DNA of 24,885 nucleotides from Bacteroidales bacterium UBA4788 (lineage in GTDB: Bacteria; Bacteroidota; Bacteroidia; Bacteroidales; VadinHA17): the NCBI GenBank assembly GCA_002402965.1, contig DHGW01000047.1:1-24885 (forward strand), in the 5' to 3' direction. Of this stretch, positions 14,728-22,214 are shown piece by piece. The position numbers and the translations under genes are program-made. A model generated the notes under the pieces. The model was not told where the DNA came from. It saw only the letters and a list, made by a program, of their open reading frames with translations, and made no database searches. The stretch's first letter is position 1. Every line of letters begins with the position of its first letter.

Positions 14728-14765
14728 CTCATTTTGTTAACTTCATCCGCTCAAACTCACCAACA

Positions 14766-15302
14766 ATGAACTGGATTGACTTCGTAATCGTTGCCCTGCT
14801 TTTCTACGGGCTTGTACAGGGATTCATTGACGGCCTGATCATAGAGGTGGCCGAGCTGGCGGCACTGGTACTCGGCATCTGGGGCGCTATCCACTTTTCA
14901 TGGTGGACGGCAGAGAGGCTGGCAGGCTGGTTTGACATGCATTCCCAGTGGACCGGCATTATCTCTTTCGCCGTGACTTTCGTGGTGATCATGATTGCCG
15001 TATATCTGTTCGGCAAGCTGCTCGACTCACTGCTTAAGGCCTTAGCTCTCGGCTTCGTCATAAAGTCGCTAGGCGCCATTTTCGGAGTGCTGAAGATTGC
15101 ACTGATTCTCAGCGTACTCTTCGTCTTTCTAAATACAATTGACGAGAAGAAGCACTTCCTGCCCTCGGCTACAATTAACAATTCATTGCTCTATAACCCC
15201 ATCGCCGACCTTGTCCCGGCAATTTTCCCGATGGTTGAGGGCGGAGATCTGATTGACAGCTTCAACCGCCACAAAAAGCAATCGCCCGGTGTGACCATCT
15301 GA
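14766..15302 (+). CDS. CvpA-family inner membrane protein
   Basis: A 178-residue protein with about four hydrophobic segments, starting MNWIDFVIVALLFYGLVQGF and rich in the Gly/Leu pattern of the CvpA family (GLIIEVAELAALVLGIWGA, then FAVTFVVIMIAVYLFGKLLD). E. coli CvpA was named for a need in colicin V export; members are linked to envelope stress, and their molecular job is still unsettled. The frame is open further upstream to 14631, but that region has no membrane-protein character and the ATG at 14766 gives the family's normal beginning. It lies 35-45 bases upstream of tyrS on the same strand. Confidence 0.88.
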   Translation: MNWIDFVIVALLFYGLVQGFIDGLIIEVAELAALVLGIWGAIHFSWWTAERLAGWFDMHSQWTGIISFAVTFVVIMIAVYLFGKLLDSLLKALALGFVIKSLGAIFGVLKIALILSVLFVFLNTIDEKKHFLPSATINNSLLYNPIADLVPAIFPMVEGGDLIDSFNRHKKQSPGVTI

Positions 15303-15312
15303 GCGGTTTTGA

Positions 15313-15320
15313 TATCTTTG
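15313..15320 (+). promoter_or_regulatory. Bacteroidota -7 promoter box for tyrS
   Basis: TATCTTTG fully matches TAnnTTTG. It lies just after the CvpA-like stop, 23-26 bases before the candidate tyrS ATGs (15344 and 15347). It suggests that tyrS, and perhaps the two genes after it, can be transcribed apart from the CvpA-like gene. Confidence 0.5.
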
Positions 15321-15346
15321 CGACACCTAAATTCAAGATGCTGATG

Positions 15347-16642
15347 ATGAATTTTGTTGAAGAACTGCGGTGGCGAGGGATGATTCACGATATAATGCCT
15401 GGCACAGAGGAATTTCTGCTGAAGGGGAAGAGCTCGGCTTATGTCGGTTTTGATCCGACTGCCGACTCACTGCATATCGGCCACCTGGTAGGTGTCATGA
15501 TGCTGAAGCATTTCCAGAATTCCGGGCATACCCCTATCGTGCTGATAGGCGGCGCTACAGGTATGATAGGTGACCCCTCCGGTAAGTCGGAGGAACGCAA
15601 CCTGCTTGATGAGGAGACCCTTCGCCATAACCAGGAGTGCCTTAAGAAACAGTTCGAAAGATTCCTTGATTTCAATTCCACCACACCCAACAGGGCTGTG
15701 ATGGTCAACAACTACGACTGGATGAAGGAGTATTCCTTCCTCGGTTTCATCAGAGATATTGGCAAGCACGTTACCGTCAACTACATGATGGCCAAGGACT
15801 CGGTAAAGAAGAGACTTGACTCCGAGACCGGCCAGGGGATGTCATTCACCGAGTTTTCATACCAGCTGGTGCAGGGCACCGACTATCTCTTCCTTTACAC
15901 CAATCACGGCTGTCAGCTGCAGATGGGCGGGTCAGACCAGTGGGGCAACATCGTCACCGGCACCGAACTCATCAGGCGTAAAGCCGGCGGCGAGGCCTAC
16001 GCCATGACCTGCCCGCTTATCACCAAGAGCGACGGCCAGAAGTTCGGGAAAACGGAAACCGGCAACGTCTGGCTTGATCCGGCAAGGACCACCCCTTACC
16101 AGTTCTACCAGTTCTGGCTCAACGTGGCTGATGCCGACGCTGAAAAATTCATCAGAATATTCACTATGCTATCGCAGAGCGAGATCAATGACCTTGTCGT
16201 GGCACACCAGACAGAGCCGCACCTGCGCCTGCTGCAGAAGCGTCTTGCCGAAGAGGTGACAGTGATGGCCCACTCGAGGGAGGACTATGAGGCTGCAGTG
16301 GAGGCCTCCCAGATACTCTTCGGAAAGGGGACCACCGAACAGCTCAGGCGGATGGACGAAAGCACCTTCCTGGCGGTCTTTGAGGGAGTACCCCTGTATG
16401 ACGTCAGCGCAGACCTGCTGGATGAGGGAGTGACAATCTCCGATCTCTGCGCGGTACACACCAGGATAGCAGAATCAAAGGGTGAATTCCGGCGCCTGAT
16501 ACAGGGCGGAGGCGTGAGCCTTAACAAGGAAAAGGCGGAGAACGCCGACATGGTGATAAACACCTCGCACCTGCTCAACAACAAATACCTTCTACTACAG
16601 AAGGGGAAGAAAAACTATTTCCTCATCAGGATCATCCATTAA
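15347..16642 (+). CDS. tyrS: Tyrosyl-tRNA synthetase
   Basis: A class I synthetase of the bacterial TyrRS type, 431 residues from the ATG at 15347. It has the HIGH motif (43-46, in DSLHIGHLVG), the tyrosine-pocket region (AYVGFDPTA), the block QMGGSDQWGNIVTG, the second signature KFGKT (232-236) in place of KMSKS, and a C-terminal S4-type RNA-binding domain (about 360-431, RRLIQGGGVSLNKEKAEN). It charges tRNA-Tyr in the cytoplasm. In-frame ATGs also occur at 15338 and 15344; homologues that I remember begin MNFVEELRWRGM, which favours 15347. It is followed after 10 bases by a Wzz-like gene. Confidence 0.97.
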   Translation: MNFVEELRWRGMIHDIMPGTEEFLLKGKSSAYVGFDPTADSLHIGHLVGVMMLKHFQNSGHTPIVLIGGATGMIGDPSGKSEERNLLDEETLRHNQECLKKQFERFLDFNSTTPNRAVMVNNYDWMKEYSFLGFIRDIGKHVTVNYMMAKDSVKKRLDSETGQGMSFTEFSYQLVQGTDYLFLYTNHGCQLQMGGSDQWGNIVTGTELIRRKAGGEAYAMTCPLITKSDGQKFGKTETGNVWLDPARTTPYQFYQFWLNVADADAEKFIRIFTMLSQSEINDLVVAHQTEPHLRLLQKRLAEEVTVMAHSREDYEAAVEASQILFGKGTTEQLRRMDESTFLAVFEGVPLYDVSADLLDEGVTISDLCAVHTRIAESKGEFRRLIQGGGVSLNKEKAENADMVINTSHLLNNKYLLLQKGKKNYFLIRIIH

Positions 16643-16652
16643 ACCGGAAGCG

Positions 16653-17540
16653 ATGAAAAACGAAATAAGAGCTGAATTCAGGGCCGATTCCTTTGATCTT
16701 ATAAATTTTTTCATCAGGCACTTCAGGAAGTTTCTGATTGCCGGCATTTCAGCAGCGATTCTCTCGGCCGGAATCTCCCTTCTGATTAAGCCACTGTACG
16801 AATCGGCTGTTATCCTGTACCCCTCGTCGAACATCTCCGAGGCAGGCTCCATGCTTGGCGAAGTCGCTTCCAGGACCTCTCTCTTCGGCGACGATGATGC
16901 CACCGAGAAGCTCATGCAGGTGATCAACAGCGAGCAGGTGAGGGATTATCTCAGGGAGAGATATGACCTGGCCCGGCATTACGATATCAAGCCCGGCGAA
17001 AAATACCCGAATACGGTCATTAATCAGAAGATGGACAAGTACCTGCGGTGCAGCAGGACCTCCTACGGTTCCGTGGAGATACGTGTACGTGACCGTGACA
17101 GGGAGATTGCCTGTGCCATGGCAAATGACATGGCTGCAAGGGCAGACACAATATTCAATAACCTTCAGCGCAATGCTGCCTCCGTCATGCTTGATGAGAT
17201 CAGCCGCAGCTATAGAATCCAGGAGCTCATCGTCAGACAGTACGAGGACAGCCTCATCAGCCTCTCGGGCGCAGCTGCCCTCAGGAACTATTCCACCCTC
17301 GAGACGGAGAATGATTACCTGGGGCTGATACGCGGGAGGTATCTCGAGGCCCTGGCTCTCAGCAGTCAGACGATGCCCTACACGCACATTGTCGACAGGG
17401 CTGTGGTGGCAGAAAAGAAAGTCTTTCCGCGGCGCAGTATCATTGTTGTTGTATCGACACTATCAGTGCTGTTGCTGCTGACACTGATCCTTTTCGTTGC
17501 CGAGGGAGTGAAGCTGCACCGTACAGATGACCGGCGGTGA
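16653..17540 (+). CDS. Wzz-type chain-length determinant / polysaccharide co-polymerase-like protein
   Basis: A 295-residue protein with the Wzz layout: a first membrane segment (about 27-46, FLIAGISAAILSAGISLLI), a long periplasmic domain with helical stretches (RSYRIQELIVRQYEDSLISL), a proline-containing run before the second segment (VVAEKKVFPRRS) and a second membrane segment (about 262-284). Such proteins set the length of polysaccharide chains in the periplasm together with a Wzy polymerase. There is no C-terminal tyrosine-kinase domain. It lies 10 bases behind tyrS and overlaps the next gene by 14 bases, so it is probably translated together with it. The target polymer is unknown. Confidence 0.85.
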   Translation: MKNEIRAEFRADSFDLINFFIRHFRKFLIAGISAAILSAGISLLIKPLYESAVILYPSSNISEAGSMLGEVASRTSLFGDDDATEKLMQVINSEQVRDYLRERYDLARHYDIKPGEKYPNTVINQKMDKYLRCSRTSYGSVEIRVRDRDREIACAMANDMAARADTIFNNLQRNAASVMLDEISRSYRIQELIVRQYEDSLISLSGAAALRNYSTLETENDYLGLIRGRYLEALALSSQTMPYTHIVDRAVVAEKKVFPRRSIIVVVSTLSVLLLLTLILFVAEGVKLHRTDDRR

Positions 17541-18894
17541 ACTGCTGATATTGATCATCCCGGTAGTCCTGGCGGTGCTGCTGCTGGCGCTGCTCTCCGT
17601 TGAACACCTGCTGTTACTGACACTCTTCCTTACTCCTCTCTCGCTTCAACTCAGCTACATCACCGGGGGCTCCGGCATTGACCTCTCCATACCCACGGAG
17701 CCTGTTATGGCCCTGCTGCTGCTGATCACCCTCTTCCGGCTGATTGTCACACGGGGGTTTCCCCGGGAGCTGCTGAGACATCCAATGACAATCCTGATCG
17801 GACTCTACCTCCTGTGGACACTGCTTACAGCTCTTACCTCCACGATGCCGGGCGTCTCCTTCAAGACGCTGGCATACCGGCTCTGGTTCACGGCAGGTTT
17901 TTACCTTGTTGCAGCCCGGCTGGCTTATTCTGCAAGGTTCAGGGAGAGATATATAATCGCATATGCTGCCGGGCTGGCGATAGTAGTCGTTTACTTCATC
18001 GTCAGGGTACAGGGTGCAGGTTTATTTAACCAGCAGTTTGCCCACTCCGCATGCTATCCATTCTACAGGGATCACACCTCCTTCGGAGCATCCATGGCCT
18101 TTCTCCTTCCTCCGCTGGCGGTGATGCTCACCGGCAGGAGCTCTGCCGTGCGCAGATGGATGCTGGCCTTCCTGTTGCTCCTTTTTGCTGCAGGCTTCAT
18201 TCTCTCATACAGTCGCGCCGCATGGGTGAGCCTTATAGCTGCCGCACTGATTGCACTGATACTCTGGATCAGGATGCCCTTACGGATACTCTCCGTGTCA
18301 GCTGCGCTCTTCACCTTGGTGATTGCGTTCTCTGCAAACCTTATCTGGCAGAGGATGGACAGCACCACGGAAGATTCCTCGGCAGACCTGGGACAGCATC
18401 TCCGCTCGGCTTCCAATATCTCAACGGACCAGTCGAATCTTGAACGTATAAACCGTTGGAAGTGCGCGATGAGGATGTTCGCGGAGAAGCCTCATGCCGG
18501 TTGGGGACCAGGTACTTACCAGTTCAAATATGCGCCTTTCCAGAAATCGTCGGAGAGAACGGTCATCAGCACCGACTTCGGTGATGCGGGGAATGCCCAC
18601 AGCGAGTATCTCGGGGCTCTCAGCGAATCGGGATGGCCAGGGGCGATGCTGTTTATTGCAGTGACGCTTCTTGCAGTCATTATGGGCATCAGGGTCTGGT
18701 ACCGGGAGGAGAGGGGAGCGGCAGGCTACTTTTCACTGGCCATTGTGACCGGACTTATAACCTATGCTGTTCACGGTGTCATGAACAGCTTTCTCGACAG
18801 CGACAAGATAGCAGCTCTGTGGTGGGGGTTCATTGCAATGATAACAGCAATGGATCTGGGTCAGAAAGGAAAGCGACCTACGGAATCTCTATAG
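17527..18894 (+). CDS. O-antigen ligase/polymerase-like membrane protein (Wzy_C domain)
   Basis: A 455-residue protein with about eleven hydrophobic segments and one large periplasmic loop (about 275-370), as in WaaL ligases and Wzy polymerases. The Wzy_C-type signatures are LSYSRAAW with Arg230, GWGPGTYQFKY in the loop, and NAHSEYL with His358, which fits the conserved His of the family. It should join or polymerise lipid-linked glycans on the periplasmic face; sequence alone does not separate ligase from polymerase. It overlaps the Wzz-like gene by 14 bases at its start and the phosphatase gene by 17 bases at its end, on the opposite strand. There is no glycosyltransferase gene nearby. Confidence 0.86.
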   Translation: MTGGELLILIIPVVLAVLLLALLSVEHLLLLTLFLTPLSLQLSYITGGSGIDLSIPTEPVMALLLLITLFRLIVTRGFPRELLRHPMTILIGLYLLWTLLTALTSTMPGVSFKTLAYRLWFTAGFYLVAARLAYSARFRERYIIAYAAGLAIVVVYFIVRVQGAGLFNQQFAHSACYPFYRDHTSFGASMAFLLPPLAVMLTGRSSAVRRWMLAFLLLLFAAGFILSYSRAAWVSLIAAALIALILWIRMPLRILSVSAALFTLVIAFSANLIWQRMDSTTEDSSADLGQHLRSASNISTDQSNLERINRWKCAMRMFAEKPHAGWGPGTYQFKYAPFQKSSERTVISTDFGDAGNAHSEYLGALSESGWPGAMLFIAVTLLAVIMGIRVWYREERGAAGYFSLAIVTGLITYAVHGVMNSFLDSDKIAALWWGFIAMITAMDLGQKGKRPTESL

Positions 18895-20110
18895 CCAGTA
18901 TTGAGACGTCATCGAACAGCCGCGGATTGCCGTTGCTGATGCCTATGTCGCGTATCAGCGCTTCAATGTTTTCCGCCAGAGGCATTTCATTGGGAAAATG
19001 CTTGACCACTGGCGAGATGCCCAGGTCTTTGCCGCCGTCATCTTTTAACTCAGACAGGCCGTCAGTATAACATATGATTTTTGTGGAGCCCTTCAGTGTG
19101 AGATGGTCCGTTCTGACCCACGGCATCTCATCGAGCATCCCGACGCCCACGCATGACTGCCTGAGCACTGACGACTGTCCGGTGACTGTATTGATGATAA
19201 CCGGAGGGTTGTGAGCCGCGTTGACATATTCGAGAACGCGTGTCTTCAGGTCATACCGTGCAATGAAGAGTGTTATGAACCTCTCTCCGGCCGAATTTGT
19301 TACCACCAGGTCGTTCAGCTTCCTGATCAGGTCACCGAGGTTGGCATCGGCAGTAAATAGGGCACGCAGGCTGGCCTGGAAGTTCGACATGAGGAGGGCT
19401 GCGGACATCCCTTTGCCCGAGACGTCGGCGATGCAGAAACCGACAACGTTCTCTGAGAGCGGCATGAAGTCGTAGTAATCGCCTCCGACCTCATAGTGAG
19501 GATAATAGAAACCCCTTGCCCTGATGGTGTCCCCTGACGGGAGCCTGGTATTGTCAGGAATGAGCATCATCTGCATACGGGCGGCAAGTTCAAGTTCCCT
19601 GCGAAGTGCTTCCTGCTTAAGGCTCTCCCTGAAGAGACGCTGGTTCTCGATGGCAACGACGATGATGCCGGAGATGGTCTGGATGAAATGAAGGTGTTTG
19701 ATCAGGGGACTCATCCCTTCTCCCTCCTCATCGATATCACCAATCAGCACATATGCCGAGGGCTCATTGTTGTGGAGCACGGGGATAATAAAATCGACAG
19801 ACCTGAAGTGCTTCTGAACCACTTCGGTCTGAATCTCCCTGAAGCAGAGAAGATCCTTTTCAACATCGATGGATTGGCTTAAGGTCGCCGGGAAGCCCGA
19901 ATTGAGGAGTGACTCCCACTGTTCCCCGTACTTGAAAAGAAGGATTTTGCCGATCCCCAGCTCGTCGCGAAGGATCGATTCATACTTCCGGACAAGTTTA
20001 TCGGTGGGAAGGTTGGCGTTGATTGACAGGGTAATATCGAGCAGGGCGTCGAGCTTGAACTTCGACATCTTCAGCCTGTCCTTGGGAAGCCGGCCCTCTC
20101 TCGTTACCAT
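18878..20110 (-). CDS. GAF-like plus PP2C (SpoIIE/RsbU-type) serine/threonine phosphatase
   Basis: A 410-residue cytoplasmic protein. Residues about 35-160 resemble a GAF sensor domain, 155-185 a helical linker (RLFRESLKQEALRRELELAA), and 195-408 a PP2C-type SpoIIE phosphatase domain. Metal-binding acids are kept: Asp211 and Asp214 in GGDYYDF, Asp229 in ADVSGKG, Asp350 in YTDG, and Asp400-Asp401 in FDDVS. Such enzymes dephosphorylate anti-anti-sigma or other regulatory proteins in answer to a signal; the partner is not encoded here. The ATG at 20110 is 1 base after the EF-P stop, and an ATG at 20068 (MSKFKLDALLD) is a plausible alternative start. The 3' end overlaps the convergent ligase gene by 17 bases. 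Confidence 0.88.
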   Translation of the reverse strand: MVTREGRLPKDRLKMSKFKLDALLDITLSINANLPTDKLVRKYESILRDELGIGKILLFKYGEQWESLLNSGFPATLSQSIDVEKDLLCFREIQTEVVQKHFRSVDFIIPVLHNNEPSAYVLIGDIDEEGEGMSPLIKHLHFIQTISGIIVVAIENQRLFRESLKQEALRRELELAARMQMMLIPDNTRLPSGDTIRARGFYYPHYEVGGDYYDFMPLSENVVGFCIADVSGKGMSAALLMSNFQASLRALFTADANLGDLIRKLNDLVVTNSAGERFITLFIARYDLKTRVLEYVNAAHNPPVIINTVTGQSSVLRQSCVGVGMLDEMPWVRTDHLTLKGSTKIICYTDGLSELKDDGGKDLGISPVVKHFPNEMPLAENIEALIRDIGISNGNPRLFDDVSILAIEIP

Positions 20111-20111
20111 G

Positions 20112-20678
20112 TCAGCCCTTTACCCGTTCTATATATGAGCGGTCACGCGTATCAATGCGGATCTTGTCACCTGTATTGACGAAGAGGGGCACCATGATGG
20201 TTGAACCGGACTCTATCGTCGCCGGCTTCAGGGTGTTTGTTGCTGTGTCACCGCGCAGTCCGGGTTCAGAATAGGTCACCTCCATCACCACGTTGACCGG
20301 AAGATCGACCAGCAGCACGTTCTCGGTTTCAGCGTGCACGACAACCTCAACGATATCGCCCTCCTTGAGGAGATCGCTGTTCTCCAGCATCGACTCGGGA
20401 ACAGTTATCTGTTCGAATGTCTCGACGTGCATCAGGTGATAACCGAGGTCATCGTTATAAAGGTATTGATGAGGCCTGCGTTCAACGCGCGCCACATTGA
20501 CCTTCACCCCTGAGTTGAAAGTATTTTCGAGGACCTTGCCGGTTGTCACGTTCTTAAGCCTGGTGCGCACGAAAGCCGGTCCTTTTCCTGGTTTTACATG
20601 CTGGAACTGAACGATGGTATAAAGATCGTTGTTGTATTCTATAACCATTCCGTTCCTGAAATCTGCTGTTGTAGCCAT
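20112..20678 (-). CDS. efp: Translation elongation factor P
   Basis: A 188-residue EF-P with the usual three beta-barrel domains. The N-terminal loop reads KPGKGPAF, so the residue at the modified tip is Lys32, and the last barrel carries GDTATNTLKPATIESG and VPLFVNTGDKIRIDTR. EF-P binds stalled ribosomes between the P and E sites and helps form peptide bonds at proline runs. A Lys at the tip rules out the arginine rhamnosylation seen in some proteobacteria; no epmA-like gene is in the window. It starts 25 bases after the DUF3108 gene and ends 1 base before the phosphatase gene. Confidence 0.97.
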   Translation of the reverse strand: MATTADFRNGMVIEYNNDLYTIVQFQHVKPGKGPAFVRTRLKNVTTGKVLENTFNSGVKVNVARVERRPHQYLYNDDLGYHLMHVETFEQITVPESMLENSDLLKEGDIVEVVVHAETENVLLVDLPVNVVMEVTYSEPGLRGDTATNTLKPATIESGSTIMVPLFVNTGDKIRIDTRDRSYIERVKG

Positions 20679-20703
20679 AAAAAAATCTGTAGTTCTGGTT
20701 TAT

Positions 20704-21483
20704 TTACTCAATAAAATTGATGGGCGCTCTAAGCCCTTCATAACTTGTCATATCCACGTGAAATGACCCCACAAAGATATCAAATCGAAATTTAACCGGT
20801 AAAAAATTTTCATCGGTAGTGAACCACATGGCCATATCCTCCTCTGTTTTGAAGACCCTTCCCACCTCCGTGACGGGGTGGAAACGGTAGCATTCGATCC
20901 CGCTGCCTTTGATCTTAATGGTCTCCTTGCCCTTGTATCTCAGGATGATAGGGTAAAGTTCATCAGCAAACCAGGTCATCATCTTATATGTCTCTCCAGG
21001 GACGAGCTCCTGGTCTCCGGCAAGGTAATATTTTCTGAACCAGTAGAAGCAGGAGATTATGTCAAGCAGTCCTTTCGGCCCGGAATGATTGCCTGTGAGG
21101 TCGCTGAAGAGGATAGTGGAGTCACTCCTCGACCGGTGGTCAAAGCTCACCTCGTTATACTTGTGGTACTTTCCCTCCTGGATGTTTCTAATTGAAAACA
21201 CAGGCAGGTCGGTTGCCGGGTCAATATAACTCTCATAGGCATCCCTGACCTTGTAAAGGGCATCGGCAAATCCGGTTGTCTGGCCTGTTGCCACCGCATG
21301 CCATATCTTTTCACCATTGTACATTCCTTCCTTGATCTCAAGGGCGGCTACGCCGCTGCCGATAATACCGTACTTTATCTGGTAGGTTATCTTCTCGCCG
21401 GGGAGGTATGGCTGTTTCTGTGCCCCGAGCCACTGCAGGCCCGCAGTAATGATGAACAGAACCGTAATTATAGTTTTTCTCAT
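20704..21483 (-). CDS. DUF3108-domain exported protein
   Basis: A 259-residue protein with a signal peptide (about 1-21, ending WLGAQ) followed by a single DUF3108-type beta-rich domain: PYLPGEKITYQIKYGIIGSG near the start, then FYWFRKYYL, and FTTDENFLPVKFRFDIFVGS near the end. The domain is common in Bacteroidota and Proteobacteria. It is thought to be periplasmic or attached to the outer membrane, and its function is not known. It lies between tsaB (16-base gap) and efp (25-base gap) on the same strand, with no visible promoter of its own. Confidence 0.83.
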   Translation of the reverse strand: MRKTIITVLFIITAGLQWLGAQKQPYLPGEKITYQIKYGIIGSGVAALEIKEGMYNGEKIWHAVATGQTTGFADALYKVRDAYESYIDPATDLPVFSIRNIQEGKYHKYNEVSFDHRSRSDSTILFSDLTGNHSGPKGLLDIISCFYWFRKYYLAGDQELVPGETYKMMTWFADELYPIILRYKGKETIKIKGSGIECYRFHPVTEVGRVFKTEEDMAMWFTTDENFLPVKFRFDIFVGSFHVDMTSYEGLRAPINFIE

Positions 21484-21499
21484 GGCTCATTCAGCTTTT

Positions 21500-22192
21500 T
21501 CAGGGAAGAAGCTTTCCGGGGATTGTGGCGATGAACTCCTTGAGATAATAGGGTTCGAAATAGGCTACATCCTCAAATTGCTTATTCCTCAGAGCATTTA
21601 CTGCCGGCAGATGCAAATATGATGCCGAGAGCTGGAATCCCTCAACGAAGATGGCATTTGGGTGAGTGATGGTCTGGCTGCATTTTTCGGAGCCGTTCCC
21701 GAAGAATATTATCCGGTTTTCAGCGAGGAGATCACTGAATGAGGTTTCATCAATAATGTCTGCCGAGGTCTCCCTGACTGTTGTGCCGTCAGGACGGAAG
21801 AGGGCGTTGTAGACCTCCATTCGCCGGGCGTCGATCATGGGGCAGAGGAGTGTTCCTGCTGTCAGGTCCCGTGGATTCCGGATGATATACCCGCTGCACA
21901 TGGCGGCCAGGGTATTTATGCCGATGAGAGGTATTCCTGCGCCGTAGGCGATGCCCTTAGCTGCCGAGACGCCGATTCGCAGTCCGGTGTATGACCCCGG
22001 ACCTTTACTTACGGCAACCGCATCGAGGTCTGCCGGCCTGATGCGATGCTCTTCCAGGAGACGCGCGGTGATGACGGTGAGAGAGGCGGCATGAGTCATG
22101 CCTGGTGGTGCTTCTGCCACGCCGGCCACTTTCTTGTCATCGCACAGTGCCGCCGAGCATACGCTGGTGGCTGTCTCAATGCATAGGATCAT
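21500..22192 (-). CDS. tsaB: tRNA threonylcarbamoyladenosine biosynthesis protein TsaB
   Basis: A 230-residue protein of the ASKHA fold with the TsaB N-terminus MILCIETATSVCSAAL and the block SKGPGSYTGLRIGVSAAKG (62-80), plus the GINTLAAM stretch. TsaB is the partner of TsaD, with TsaE, in making the t6A base at position 37 of tRNAs that read ANN codons. It lacks the metal-binding histidines of TsaD, as expected for TsaB. It starts 22 bases after the adaptor-protein gene and is 16 bases before the DUF3108 gene. tsaD and tsaE are not in the window. Confidence 0.95.
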   Translation of the reverse strand: MILCIETATSVCSAALCDDKKVAGVAEAPPGMTHAASLTVITARLLEEHRIRPADLDAVAVSKGPGSYTGLRIGVSAAKGIAYGAGIPLIGINTLAAMCSGYIIRNPRDLTAGTLLCPMIDARRMEVYNALFRPDGTTVRETSADIIDETSFSDLLAENRIIFFGNGSEKCSQTITHPNAIFVEGFQLSASYLHLPAVNALRNKQFEDVAYFEPYYLKEFIATIPGKLLP

Positions 22193-22214
22193 CGGGATCG
22201 GTCCGTCTCGTTAC

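Noticed and set aside
14631..14765. N-terminal extension of the CvpA-like protein from an upstream ATG
   Set aside because: The extra 45 residues cover the promoter region and heptad repeat and do not look like protein; the family starts at the ATG at 14766.
16749..17387. 212-residue open frame on the minus strand across the Wzz-like gene
   Set aside because: It lies wholly inside a plus-strand gene with clear membrane and family features and has no recognisable domain of its own; it is a frame shadow.
20112..20678. Link between the rhamnose genes and rhamnosylated EF-P
   Set aside because: Rhamnosylation by EarP needs an arginine at the EF-P tip; this EF-P has Lys32, and the operon here degrades rhamnose and does not make dTDP-rhamnose.
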